This document shows positions 1-7,185 of a DNA stretch of 64,000 nucleotides, one piece after another. The stretch is from Prevotellaceae bacterium. Its GTDB lineage: Bacteria > Bacteroidota > Bacteroidia > Bacteroidales > UBA932. Made by a program: the position numbers and the translations under genes. A model generated the notes under the pieces. The model saw only the letters and a list, made by a program, of their open reading frames with translations, was not told the DNA's origin and searched no databases. The stretch covers positions 1-64,000 of the forward strand of contig JAIRNF010000009.1 in the NCBI GenBank assembly GCA_031258195.1. Direction: 5' to 3'. The number at the start of each line of letters is the position of its first letter. The first letter of the stretch is position 1.

Positions 1-52
1 CCAACTCCAGTAAGCCCGATTTGTTCTTGATGATCTTCTGTTGTGTCGTCAT
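1..52 (-). CDS. IS481-type transposase, N-terminal fragment at window edge
   Basis: Only the first 17 codons lie in the window, reading MTTQQKIIKNKSGLLEL from an ATG at 52. This opening resembles the helix-turn-helix start of IS481-family DDE transposases in Bacteroidota, recalled from memory. The rest lies beyond the left edge, so the DDE domain cannot be checked and I cannot tell whether the gene is intact. Confidence 0.6.
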   Translation of the reverse strand, partial: MTTQQKIIKNKSGLLEL

Positions 53-125
53 AACTTAATCTTTTTCAGTTAGTGAATTTATAAACTTTTATTCCTAACT
101 GTCAGATTAAGTCGTGACTATTACA
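1..125 (-). mobile_element. Probable end of an IS481-like insertion sequence
   Basis: The transposase start at 52 is preceded by about 70 bp of non-coding DNA. Read from the outside on the minus strand this begins TGTAATAGTCACGACTTAAT, and a TGT start is common for IS481-family terminal repeats. The boundary at 125 is an inference because the other end of the element is outside the window. Confidence 0.45.
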
Positions 126-190
126 GCTAAGTAGCGATAGAGCATCGTTCTGTAACGGTGGATTCTATGCTGTTGTGGTGGATATCTGGC

Positions 191-241
191 GAAATCATAA
201 AGGCGAGAGGGGAAAATTTCCCCTCTCGCCTTTATGATTTC
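191..241. terminator. Perfect 25-bp-arm palindrome, probable bidirectional terminator
   Basis: GAAATCATAAAGGCGAGAGG and five further bases are mirrored exactly on the other side of a single central A, giving 25-bp arms. It lies just beyond the stop of the decayed gene that follows tsf, where the rpsB-tsf transcript would end. There is no classical long T tract, but the stem is GC-rich in the middle and AT-rich at the base. Confidence 0.6.
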
Positions 242-261
242 AACACCTATTGCGCCGACCT

Positions 262-716
262 TCATTCGTTATAATCTTCTATAATCTCAACTATATCTTC
301 ACGCTTATATTCTTTGTCTTCTATCTTCTTTACCAGCTCAGGGTAGTCGCCAAAATATTCTGCTGCAACTTTTCTGAATTGCGCTTCCATTCCCACTCCC
401 CCTTCTATAAATAAGAGAGTGGCTTCACTTTCTCCCGGACGCATACAGTAACGAATGGGAAGCGGATTGCCTTTATAAGACTGCTTTTGATGCCCCATTC
501 CATATGTGTAAGTAGGTCTGTAAACCCCGCCATGTTCTTTTTTAAGAACAACTCTTAGCAGCTGTGCTTTAGCCTTTTTTTATTTACCAAGTTAGACGTT
601 TGCACACTCTCATACTCTGTAAGCTCCGGCTCATCAAAGTCGAATGATACCGATACTATTTCTTCCGCATCATTTTTTTGTACCAATAATATCGGCACCC
701 TTTTCGCTATTTCTTC
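262..716 (-). pseudogene. Remnant of a hypothetical Bacteroidales protein, 5'-truncated and frameshifted
   Basis: The track shows a 78-aa ORF (262-498), but coding similarity to itself continues upstream. One frame reads RVPILLVQKNDAEEIVSVSF and onward until an A7 run (T7 on the plus strand, 575-581). Shifting frame there gives VVLKKEHGGVYRPTYTYG, which joins smoothly to GMGHQKQSYKGNP. The upstream frame is closed by a TAA at 717-719, only a few bases past the tsf stop, with no start codon, so the N-terminus is missing as well. The acidic end ELVKKIEDKEYKREDIVEII resembles the C-termini of small Bacteroidales proteins of unknown function. Most likely a relic; a homopolymer sequencing error could explain the frameshift but not the missing start. 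Confidence 0.6.
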
Positions 717-725
717 TTATGCTAG

Positions 726-1553
726 CTAATCTGTAAATGAGAAGCGTACAAAACCGACAACTTTTACTTCAGGATCAACGCTCTTAAGGTAATCTGCAAC
801 GCTTTGCTTTTGCTCCTTAATAAATGCTTGGTCCATAAGTGTAGATTCTTTAAAGAACTTATTAAGCATACCTTGTGCGATTTTTTCGATCATATTCTCC
901 GGCTTACCTTCTTGGGTTGCCTTTTCACGACCAAATTGCAACTCTTTATCAATAACTGATTGAGGGCACTCCTCTTTGGTTACAGATACAGGGTTCATAG
1001 CAGCAACCTGCATAGCGATATCCTTAGCCGCTTCAACAGGGATAACCTTATTAAAGCCAACCAGCGTTCCCAACTTACTATTCATGTGGATGTAAGGAAC
1101 AATATATGGAGCTTCAAGCTTACCATAGAAGCTGATCTGGTGTTTTTCGCCGGTTTTTCCGGTTTCCTGAGTCATAATTTCCTCAACGGTGCTACCTTGT
1201 ACCTTTATACCTTTTAAAGCATCGCTATCTGCGGGAAGCACGTCTAATGCGGCATTAGCAATGTGCTGAGACATACCTTTAAATCCATCGGTCTTAGCAA
1301 CGAAATCGGTTTCTGTTCCAAGAGCAACTACAATACCCTTAGTATTATCATCTGATACGATAGCTGTAACTATACCTTCTGTAGTATCACGGTCGGCACG
1401 TTTTGCCGCGACAAGCTTGCCCTTTTCGCGGATAATTTCTTGAGCGCGTTCGTAATCGCCGTTAGCTTCAACTAAAGCGTTCTTACAATCCATCATACCG
1501 GCACCGGTCATTGCGCGTAGCTTAGCTACATCAGCGGCTTTTATATCTGCCAT
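726..1553 (-). CDS. tsf: Translation elongation factor Ts
   Basis: Guanine-nucleotide exchange factor that recycles EF-Tu-GDP to EF-Tu-GTP in the cytoplasm. The N-terminal UBA-like module (about residues 1-50) contains LRAMTGAGMMDCKNAL, and the EF-Tu-binding core carries ETDFVAKTD at about 80-88. At 275 aa it is in the normal range. The ATG at 1553 is preceded by AAAGGAGAT, an unusually good ribosome-binding site for this phylum. It follows rpsB, the universal rpsB-tsf pairing, across a 206-bp spacer. Identification is secure. Confidence 0.97.
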   Translation of the reverse strand: MADIKAADVAKLRAMTGAGMMDCKNALVEANGDYERAQEIIREKGKLVAAKRADRDTTEGIVTAIVSDDNTKGIVVALGTETDFVAKTDGFKGMSQHIANAALDVLPADSDALKGIKVQGSTVEEIMTQETGKTGEKHQISFYGKLEAPYIVPYIHMNSKLGTLVGFNKVIPVEAAKDIAMQVAAMNPVSVTKEECPQSVIDKELQFGREKATQEGKPENMIEKIAQGMLNKFFKESTLMDQAFIKEQKQSVADYLKSVDPEVKVVGFVRFSFTD

Positions 1554-1695
1554 AACTTATATCTCCTTTATTTATTTTGTAATTCGTGATTCGTAAAACG
1601 TAAATTATTAATCGCGACCTATAAAGCGAAAAAGATTTTTTAATCTTATTTTTCTTCCGATTAACTATTAACGTCTAACCATTAACATTTAAAAA

Positions 1696-1742
1696 ATGCG
1701 ATACGCGCACATCGATTAGTAATCGCTATACACATATCGCAT
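1696..1742 (-). other. Stem-loop structure in the rpsB-tsf spacer
   Basis: ATGCGATA and TATCGCAT form the outer arms of an inverted repeat, and CGATTAGTAATCG forms a smaller inner hairpin. The position just after rpsB suggests an attenuator or processing site controlling the rpsB:tsf ratio. There is no T tract and no experimental support. Confidence 0.35.
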
Positions 1743-1759
1743 GTATTCTATTTCTACGA

Positions 1760-2584
1760 CTACTCTTGTGGAGTGCTTTCTTCTTCTTTTACTTCTTTCT
1801 CTTTTCTCGGCGCGTTCTTTCTTGCACGAAGCTTCTTAGGCGCATCGCCTTCTCCATCTTGACGTGGAGCAGCATCTGTTTCTTTCTCCTTAACTAACTT
1901 ACGCTCTTCCAAACCTTCTTGAACCGCTTTAGCAATAACGTCAACAATTAACGAGATTGACTTGGCAGCGTCGTCGTTTGCCGGAATTACATAATCAATA
2001 GGTGTTGGATCGCAGCAGGTATCAACCATTGCAATTACCGGAATGTTAAGACGCTTTGCTTCTTTTACGGCATTAGCTTCTTTCTGTATGTCGATAACAA
2101 AAAGGGCAGCAGGTAAGCGAGAAAGATCGGCGATAGAGCCTAGGTTCTTCTCCAACTTAGCGCGTTGACGGGCAACCTGAAGTCTTTCGCGTTTCGAAAG
2201 TGTTTCTATTGTACCGTCTGTACCCATCTTATCGATGGTATTCATTTTTTTAACAGCCTTACGGATGGTTGGGAAGTTGGTAAGCATACCACCGGGCCAA
2301 CGCTCGGTAACGTAGGGCATATTAATATTCTTTATTTTTTCGGCAACAATTTCTTTTGCTTGTTTCTTAGTGGCAACAAACAAAATCTTGCGACCGGAAC
2401 GAGCAATCTGCTTAGCAATGTTAGCAGCCTCGTCTATTTTTACCGCTGTCTTGTGCAGGTCGATAATATGAATCCCGTTCTTCTCCATAAAGATGTAGGG
2501 AGCCATTTTGGGATTCCACTTACGTTTTAGGTGACCGAAGTGAACGCCTGCATCAAGTAGTTCTTGGAAATTTGTTCTTGACAT
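1760..2584 (-). CDS. rpsB: 30S ribosomal protein S2
   Basis: Small-subunit protein near the 5' domain that helps dock S1. The sequence opens MSRTNFQELLDAGVHFGHLK, followed by WNPKMAPYIF and VDTCCDPTPIDYVIPANDDA, all hallmark S2 stretches. At 274 aa it is longer than the E. coli protein (241 aa) because of a charged, low-complexity tail after about residue 230 that alternates basic and acidic residues. It probably heads the rpsB-tsf unit, with rpsI-rplM 167 bp upstream in the same direction. Confidence 0.97.
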   Translation of the reverse strand: MSRTNFQELLDAGVHFGHLKRKWNPKMAPYIFMEKNGIHIIDLHKTAVKIDEAANIAKQIARSGRKILFVATKKQAKEIVAEKIKNINMPYVTERWPGGMLTNFPTIRKAVKKMNTIDKMGTDGTIETLSKRERLQVARQRAKLEKNLGSIADLSRLPAALFVIDIQKEANAVKEAKRLNIPVIAMVDTCCDPTPIDYVIPANDDAAKSISLIVDVIAKAVQEGLEERKLVKEKETDAAPRQDGEGDAPKKLRARKNAPRKEKEVKEEESTPQE

Positions 2585-2751
2585 ATAGCTGTCTTTTTTA
2601 ATTCAATTTTTAAACTTTTTTGTTTCTCTTTCCATCAGGTGTCCCGTAGTAGCCTTGCTAGTCGGAACATCTTTTCCGCAGCCGGAGAATTTACGGTAGG
2701 GCATAAAACCATCCGTATAATTTGCCCCAGGCTGTGCAAAAAGCAACGTGC
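2585..2751 (-). promoter_or_regulatory. rpsI-rpsB spacer, possible rpsB leader
   Basis: This 167-bp spacer is much longer than those inside the ribosomal operons and contains GC-richer stretches (for example around GTTCCGACTAGCAAGGCTAC on the minus strand) that could fold. S2 represses its own operon through a leader in several bacteria, so a leader here is plausible. I see no clear TAnnTTTG box and cannot draw a convincing structure by eye. Confidence 0.25.
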
Positions 2752-3141
2752 TTAACGTTTGCTGAACTGGAACCTTCTGCGAGCGCCAGGTTGTCCTGGT
2801 TTTTTACGCTCAACTTCGCGAGGATCACGAGTCATCAGTCCGTTTTTCTTAAGAATAGGTCTATTCGCCTCTGCATCTACTTTACAAAGAGCACGTGCAA
2901 TAGCCAGACGTAGGGCTTCTGCCTGTCCGGTTATACCACCGCCATCAAGGTTAACCTTAATGTCGTATTTTTCGTTGTTGTTGGTTAACATCAACGGTTG
3001 GGTTACCACGTACTGTAACAGCTTATAGGGGAAATACTCTTCAAGGCTACGCTTGTTAATTGTAATGTTGCCTTTACCTGCGCTTAAGTAAATACGAGCT
3101 ACCGCTGCTTTTCTTCTTCCAAGTGCGTTAATTACTTCCAT
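2752..3141 (-). CDS. rpsI: 30S ribosomal protein S9
   Basis: S9 binds the 3' major domain of 16S rRNA, and its C-terminal tail reaches the P-site tRNA. The 129-aa product has the expected GRRKAAVARIYL start, the GGGITGQAEALRLAIARAL core and the basic end RRRFQFSKR, finishing in the conserved Lys-Arg that contacts tRNA. It lies 6 bp after rplM, the standard rplM-rpsI operon. Confidence 0.97.
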   Translation of the reverse strand: MEVINALGRRKAAVARIYLSAGKGNITINKRSLEEYFPYKLLQYVVTQPLMLTNNNEKYDIKVNLDGGGITGQAEALRLAIARALCKVDAEANRPILKKNGLMTRDPREVERKKPGQPGARRRFQFSKR

Positions 3142-3147
3142 GCGTTG

Positions 3148-3603
3148 TTACAAAATTTCTGTTACGTTAATTTCTTTAGGCTTTTGTGCTTCATGCGGAT
3201 GCTCGCTTCCTTCGTAAACAAACAGGTTACGGAAGAGCTGGCTGCCAAGCCTGTTTTTAGGTAGCATACCGCGAATAGCTTCTTCTACTACAGCGTTAGG
3301 TTTGCGCTTCAGCAATTCTGCCGGAGTTGCAAAACGTTGTCCGCCGGGATACCCTGTATGACGAACATATACCTTGTCCGTCAACTTCTTACCCGTCAAG
3401 CGCACTTTTGCAGCGTTAACGATAATAACGTTATCGCCACAATCTACGTGAGGGGTGTAGTTGGTTTTGTACTTGCCTCGCAGTATCATAGCCGCACGCG
3501 ATGCAAGACGACCCAAAACCACGTTTGTCGCGTCAATAACAACCCACTCTTTGTTAGCGGTTGCTTTATTAGCCGAGACCGTTTTGTAGCTTAATGTGTC
3601 CAC
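3148..3603 (-). CDS. rplM: 50S ribosomal protein L13
   Basis: An early assembly protein of the large subunit. The 151-aa sequence contains WVVIDATNVVLGRLAS near the N-terminus, GDNVIIVNAAKVRLTGKK in the middle and GMLPKNRLGSQLFRNLFVY toward the end, all diagnostic of L13. First gene of the rplM-rpsI unit, with a strong Bacteroidota promoter about 60 bp upstream of the ATG. About 9 aa longer than E. coli L13, which is ordinary for this phylum. Confidence 0.97.
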   Translation of the reverse strand: MDTLSYKTVSANKATANKEWVVIDATNVVLGRLASRAAMILRGKYKTNYTPHVDCGDNVIIVNAAKVRLTGKKLTDKVYVRHTGYPGGQRFATPAELLKRKPNAVVEEAIRGMLPKNRLGSQLFRNLFVYEGSEHPHEAQKPKEINVTEIL

Positions 3604-3663
3604 TTACGTTTTGATTGTTAGATTAATACCTTATAAATTTGATCCAAACCCTTTTAAGGGCTG

Positions 3664-3697
3664 CAAAGATAGCTATTTTTTCCGATTTACACACAAT
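3664..3697 (-). promoter_or_regulatory. Promoter of the rplM operon
   Basis: On the minus strand TATCTTTG (complement of 3664-3671) matches the -7 consensus TAnnTTTG and is followed by GCAGCCC. A TTATTGTGTG stretch about 20 bp upstream supplies the -33 TTG. The distance to the rplM start fits a short 5' leader. Confidence 0.75.
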
Positions 3698-3985
3698 AAC
3701 AAGAAATACCCTAAGCATATACCAATACCGACAAACTACAACAAGCTAGTAATCGGATATTTAGTCCATTTTTATATTCAGAAAACAAGATTATAAAAAG
3801 AACCGCTAGTTCATTGCTAAAGATTAATACCATTAAATGTTATTATTTTCTTATTATTTGCTATATAATATTTTATATTTATTAAATTTGTATTGATTAC
3901 AATGTGCAGTTATCATTTTTTAGGCTAGCCCAAAGGGTGGCTTTATTTTTTAATCACAACATAAAACTAATAAAACCCTTTTTCC
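3698..3985. other. AT-rich intergenic region before the radical SAM pseudogene
   Basis: The region separates divergent units. It is very AT-rich and includes TAAATTTG (3883-3890), a match to the -7 box that could have served the radical SAM gene starting at 3986. A small C/G-rich hairpin followed by a T run (about 3922-3955) could be an attenuator or weak terminator. I see no gene here; the 66-aa ORF at 3596-3796 overlaps the rplM promoter and is not credible. Confidence 0.35.
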
Positions 3986-5264
3986 ATGGTAGTCTCGCAA
4001 TATACCCACCTGTGTAAAAGCAATGATGCTTTTATTGTTTACAACTCAATGTCGAACGCCTTACTTACGGTTGATCAAGAAATTTATGATCGACTGGATA
4101 ACGCCAGACAGCATAGTACAATGCTTGCTAAAAATACTTTTGATAATGATGATTGAGATTTACTAGAAAGTAAAAGTATTATTATAGAGAATAGCTACGA
4201 CGAATGGCTTAAGTACAAAGCCGCTATTATGCCTATGCGGAGCGTGCAACATAAACTAGACCTAACCATTGCTACTACGCTAGATTGTAACTACAGCCGC
4301 TTTTACTGCTTCGAGAAAAAACAGAAAGCTTACATTACCGAAAAAGTGGTCAACAATATTATATCGCGAATCAACCAAAAGCAAGGTTTAAAGCATTTGC
4401 ATATAACTTGGTTTGGAGGCGAACCACTTATGGCATACGATAAAATCGAATACTTCAATTCGAAACTAAACCTACCTAGTTCGGTATATTACACCACAAA
4501 CCTTATTACTAACGGATATTACCTTACCAAGGATGTTATTCTATCACTAAGAAAAAATAAAATAGATGCCATACGGCTTACTTTAGACGGACTGAAAGAC
4601 AGCCATAATAAACGCAGGCGGTGCAAAGAAACAAAAGATACGTTTACAGCCGTATTCAATAACATTGATACGTTTATGGAGCATGAAAAAAGATATTATG
4701 CTTACCATACGTGTAAACTTAGACGAAAAAAACAAGCACGAGTTTATCGAGTTGTCTAACTTTATTTATCGCCGCTATCCCGAGGCTAAGAACATTCGGG
4801 TTGCCCCTGCGTTTTTTACCGACTCCGGTCCGAACGATTGCAGAACTTGTAATCTAGATCGTAACGCTTTAGCCCGATTTATGCAAAACCTTTCGAAGCA
4901 AACCGGAGATCTCTCACAAATATACTCTACCAATAGGTTTAACGAGTGTGCTGCTCGTAACCCTAATATCTTAGTTGTTGCTCCTAACGGAGGACTATCG
5001 AAATGTCTTGAAACGGTTGGAGACCCCAACTACGAGTTTGGAGAGCTGACAAACCAGACCGTTCTAAACAGATACCTGTATGGAGCAGACCCCATGGGGG
5101 ACGATGATTGTAAAAGTTGTTCTTTTTTACCCATCTGTTTTGGAGGATGCCCTCACAAACGCATGGAAAATAAACTGAACAATACAAAATTCGAGCTATG
5201 TTCTAGCTTTAAGGACAATATAGACAGCTATCTCATTCAGTATGTATCAATGGTTAATAAATAA
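3986..5264 (+). pseudogene. Radical SAM/SPASM peptide maturase, inactivated
   Basis: Reconstructed length is about 425 aa from ATG 3986. The N-terminal part (VVSQYTHLCKSNDAFIVYNS) is a typical substrate-binding start. The radical SAM core has WFGGEPLM and ITNGYYL, and the C-terminal SPASM region is Cys-rich with CKSCSFLPICFGGCPHKRM. Related Bacteroidales enzymes install thioether or similar links in GG-leader peptides, and a candidate precursor lies 285 bp downstream. Three lesions are visible. A TGA stop sits in frame at 4154-4156. The cluster motif CxxxCxxC reads CNYSRFYC, with the middle Cys now Arg (CGC). An extra A in the A6 run at 4686-4691 shifts the frame: removing one A restores EHEKDIMLTIRVNLDEKN. 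The two track ORFs (4229-4759, 4665-5264) are its halves. Dead gene with high confidence; the exact chemistry cannot be told. Confidence 0.85.
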
Positions 5265-5548
5265 ACCATTGCAAAACCGATACCGTAAATAGAAGGCTCG
5301 CCACCTACACAAAGAGCTGCATTTTGCAGCCGACATACCGACAAATCTGACTTTTTCTGATTTAGCTTAATGCAAACAAATACCACAAAAGCGCCCTAAG
5401 GATACACATTGTACTTACTCCGAAATATCAACATAAAAATTGTTGTGTGTTCGGCATGTCTTTAAGCCCGCCCTTGGCTTAAGGTTGTGTGAAAGAAAGA
5501 GCGGCTACCGCAAAGCTTTACGAGTAGGTTCTTATATTATATTATGCC
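5265..5548 (+). other. Spacer between maturase remnant and precursor peptide
   Basis: No convincing ORF. It contains two small inverted repeats, GCTGCATTTTGCAGC and TTAAGCCCGCCCTTGGCTTAA (about 5465-5485); the latter might be an attenuator before the precursor gene. No clear TAnnTTTG box was found close to the precursor start. Confidence 0.3.
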
Positions 5549-5800
5549 ATGAAAACAAAAATTAAAGTAATTGTTGAAGGACGTATGACGGACAACGAAA
5601 TGCAAAGAATTGCAGGTGGAAGTCTTTGTCCTGTTCAACCTGGAGGTGGCATTGCGTACATAGACACGTACACTTCACCAGACTTTGGTGATATTAGTAC
5701 TTGCCTCCAAATATTGTTAATCCCAGCGATCCTTGCCCGGTTGGCTACCTTAATCTGCCATATTGCTCTCCATCCCCAGTACCTTAGATTTGCAGCGTAA
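5549..5800 (+). pseudogene. GG-leader RiPP precursor peptide, frameshifted in the core
   Basis: The leader ends MTDNEMQRIAGG, matching the Bacteroidales natural-product leader pattern (acidic stretch, E-M, then Gly-Gly). The core starts SLCPVQPGGGIAYIDTYTSP. After DISTC the annotated frame turns into a hydrophobic run (LQILLIPAILARL), which is unlike such cores. Shifting frame by one base at the CC of TGCCTCC instead gives PPNIVNPSDPCPVGYLNLPY and then CSPSPVP, ending at a TAG (5785-5787). That version is Cys/Pro-rich, as expected for a modified peptide. So one C has probably been lost and the peptide is no longer made correctly. The radical SAM maturase remnant just upstream supports the assignment. 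Precursor identity rests on leader pattern and context only. Confidence 0.65.
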
Positions 5801-5847
5801 AAAGAGAATAGTAATTTTGAGAACAAACGGTAACTTAAAAAGAAAGG

Positions 5848-5983
5848 AAACCATTTAGTAAACTATATCCCCTGTAAAGGCATGGAAGCTTATTCCCCTA
5901 TTCAGACTAAATGGTTTTCGTTGACGTAACGACCTGTATAAGAATTTCAACTTGCTTGATTAAGGTTTTTAGGATTACGTCAA
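5848..5983 (+). ncRNA. Candidate IS110 bridge RNA (two guide loops)
   Basis: Two consecutive stems enclose large loops directly upstream of the transposase, where IS110-type bridge RNAs are encoded. Stem 1 pairs AAACCATTTAGT (5848-5859) with ACTAAATGGTTT (5906-5917), 12 perfect base pairs around a 46-nt loop. Stem 2 pairs TTGACGTAA (5921-5929) with TTACGTCAA (5975-5983), 9 perfect pairs around a 45-nt loop. The 3' side of loop 1 (CCCTATTC) is complementary to GAATAGGG at 7022-7029. The 5' side of loop 2 (ATAAGAAT) is identical to 7018-7025. These are the positions and orientations expected of target and donor guides at the right junction, overlapping by GAAT. The left-end matches are poor. 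The assignment is inference from structure and position. Confidence 0.55.
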
Positions 5984-6016
5984 ATCCCTTTCTTTTTGAT
6001 CTCTAAAAACAAAGTT

Positions 6017-7021
6017 ATGAAAAAGTTCGTAGTTGGAGTTGATGCGAGCAAAGAAAAGCTGGACTGCTGCCTGCTTGATTCAGGAGCTGTTGCCGCGGAA
6101 GAGCAGCTGGAAAACAGCGTATCCGGCGTTAGCCGCTGGCTAAAAGCGGTTCAACAAGCGTACGGCACGGCCGAGCTGCTGGTTTGCGCTGAGCACGGGC
6201 TGTACACCTATCCGCTGTGCCGCGCCTGTGAAGAGCAGGGTGTGGTTCTTTGGCTGGAAAATCCCGCGCAAATCAAGCACTGCTCGGGAGTTCAACGCGG
6301 CAAGAGCGATCGGCTGGATGCCCGTAAAATCGCCCTGTACGCCGCCCGCTTTAGCGATCGGGCTCGGCCGTTCTCGCTGCCGGAGAAGAGCATACAAACC
6401 ATCAGGCGGCCGCTGAGCGAGCGCGATATGTACGTGACCGACAGGGCGAAGTACCGTGCCCAGCTGAGCGATCAGCAGCGGTTTATGAGTAAAGAAGACT
6501 ACAAGGACAAGAGCAAGTGCCTAAAGGCCCTGGTAAAGAAGCTGGATAGGGCTATCGTAACGGTAGAGGTGCTGCTGGATGCTGCTATTGAGGAGAACGA
6601 ACAGCTGTCACACCAGCGCAAACTGCTGTGCTCCGTAGTTGGGGTAGGCGAAAAGACAGCGGTCAAGATGATCGCAGCCACAAATGCCTTCAAGGACTTC
6701 GATGACCCGCATAAGTTCTGCTGCCATGCCGGGGTGGCGCCGTTTGCTTACTGCTCCGGTAGCAGCGTACGCTCTCAGTGGAAGGTCTCTCACAGAGCCG
6801 ACAAAAGCATTAAAGCCTTGCCGCGTATGGCCGCTCTAGCCGCAGCCACTAAAACAAAGGGCGAGCTACATGAATACTACTGCGGAAAGGTAAAAGAAGG
6901 TAAAAACAAGATGTCTGTCTTAAATGCGGTAAGAGCAAAATTAGTACACCGAATGTTTGCCGTTATTAGAAATAATAAAATGTACCAAAATAGCTATAGC
7001 AACCAGTTGGTTTTATCATAA
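6017..7021 (+). CDS. IS110-family transposase (DEDD recombinase)
   Basis: The 334-aa product has the two IS110 domains. The N-terminal RuvC-like DEDD domain shows GVDASKEKLDCCLLD (first Asp), CAEHG (Glu) and SDRLDARKIALYA (Asp). The C-terminal Tnp_IS116 domain reads LCSVVGVGEKTAVKMIAAT and HAGVAPFAYCSGSSVRS, which supplies the conserved Ser. I chose the ATG at 6017 (MKKFVVGVDAS) over the track start at 5996 because homologs begin right at this strand. The frame is open from end to end, so the enzyme may be active. Its codon use is more GC-rich than that of the flanking genes. The IS1595-type and IS4-type DDE alternatives are excluded by the motifs. Confidence 0.92.
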   Translation: MKKFVVGVDASKEKLDCCLLDSGAVAAEEQLENSVSGVSRWLKAVQQAYGTAELLVCAEHGLYTYPLCRACEEQGVVLWLENPAQIKHCSGVQRGKSDRLDARKIALYAARFSDRARPFSLPEKSIQTIRRPLSERDMYVTDRAKYRAQLSDQQRFMSKEDYKDKSKCLKALVKKLDRAIVTVEVLLDAAIEENEQLSHQRKLLCSVVGVGEKTAVKMIAATNAFKDFDDPHKFCCHAGVAPFAYCSGSSVRSQWKVSHRADKSIKALPRMAALAAATKTKGELHEYYCGKVKEGKNKMSVLNAVRAKLVHRMFAVIRNNKMYQNSYSNQLVLS

Positions 7022-7075
7022 GAATAGGGATGCCTTCAGCCCATCTATACTCACCGCCACTTAGTTGGTATTAGT

Positions 7076-7114
7076 AAAAAAGACCCGCAGCAAAATTTGC
7101 TGCGGGTCTTTTTT
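7076..7114. terminator. Perfect bidirectional terminator
   Basis: AAAAAAGACCCGCAGCAAA is mirrored by TTTGCTGCGGGTCTTTTTT around a single A, giving 19-bp arms with a T-run on both strands. A textbook intrinsic terminator working in either direction, located after the IS110 element and before the NamZ remnant. It may originally have ended the gene disrupted or displaced by the IS. Confidence 0.8.
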
Positions 7115-7185
7115 TAAGTTATTGCAACTTCTTCTTATATATTGCAAATATAAAGTAGCTAACCTTTTTACAAAATACTATAACT

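Larger units (their letters stand above)
5830..7030 (+). mobile_element. IS110-family insertion sequence
   Basis: The element consists of one transposase gene (6017-7021) and a non-coding 5' section with two large-loop stems. IS110 elements lack terminal inverted repeats, so the ends are estimates. The right end is placed near 7022-7025 because the RNA loops match there (see the ncRNA entry), and the left end near 5830-5835 on a weak match. The gene is visibly richer in G+C than its neighbours, suggesting recent arrival. Confidence 0.6.

Noticed and set aside
3596-3796. 66-aa plus-strand ORF next to rplM
   Set aside because: It overlaps the rplM start and covers the rplM promoter; composition is not protein-like.
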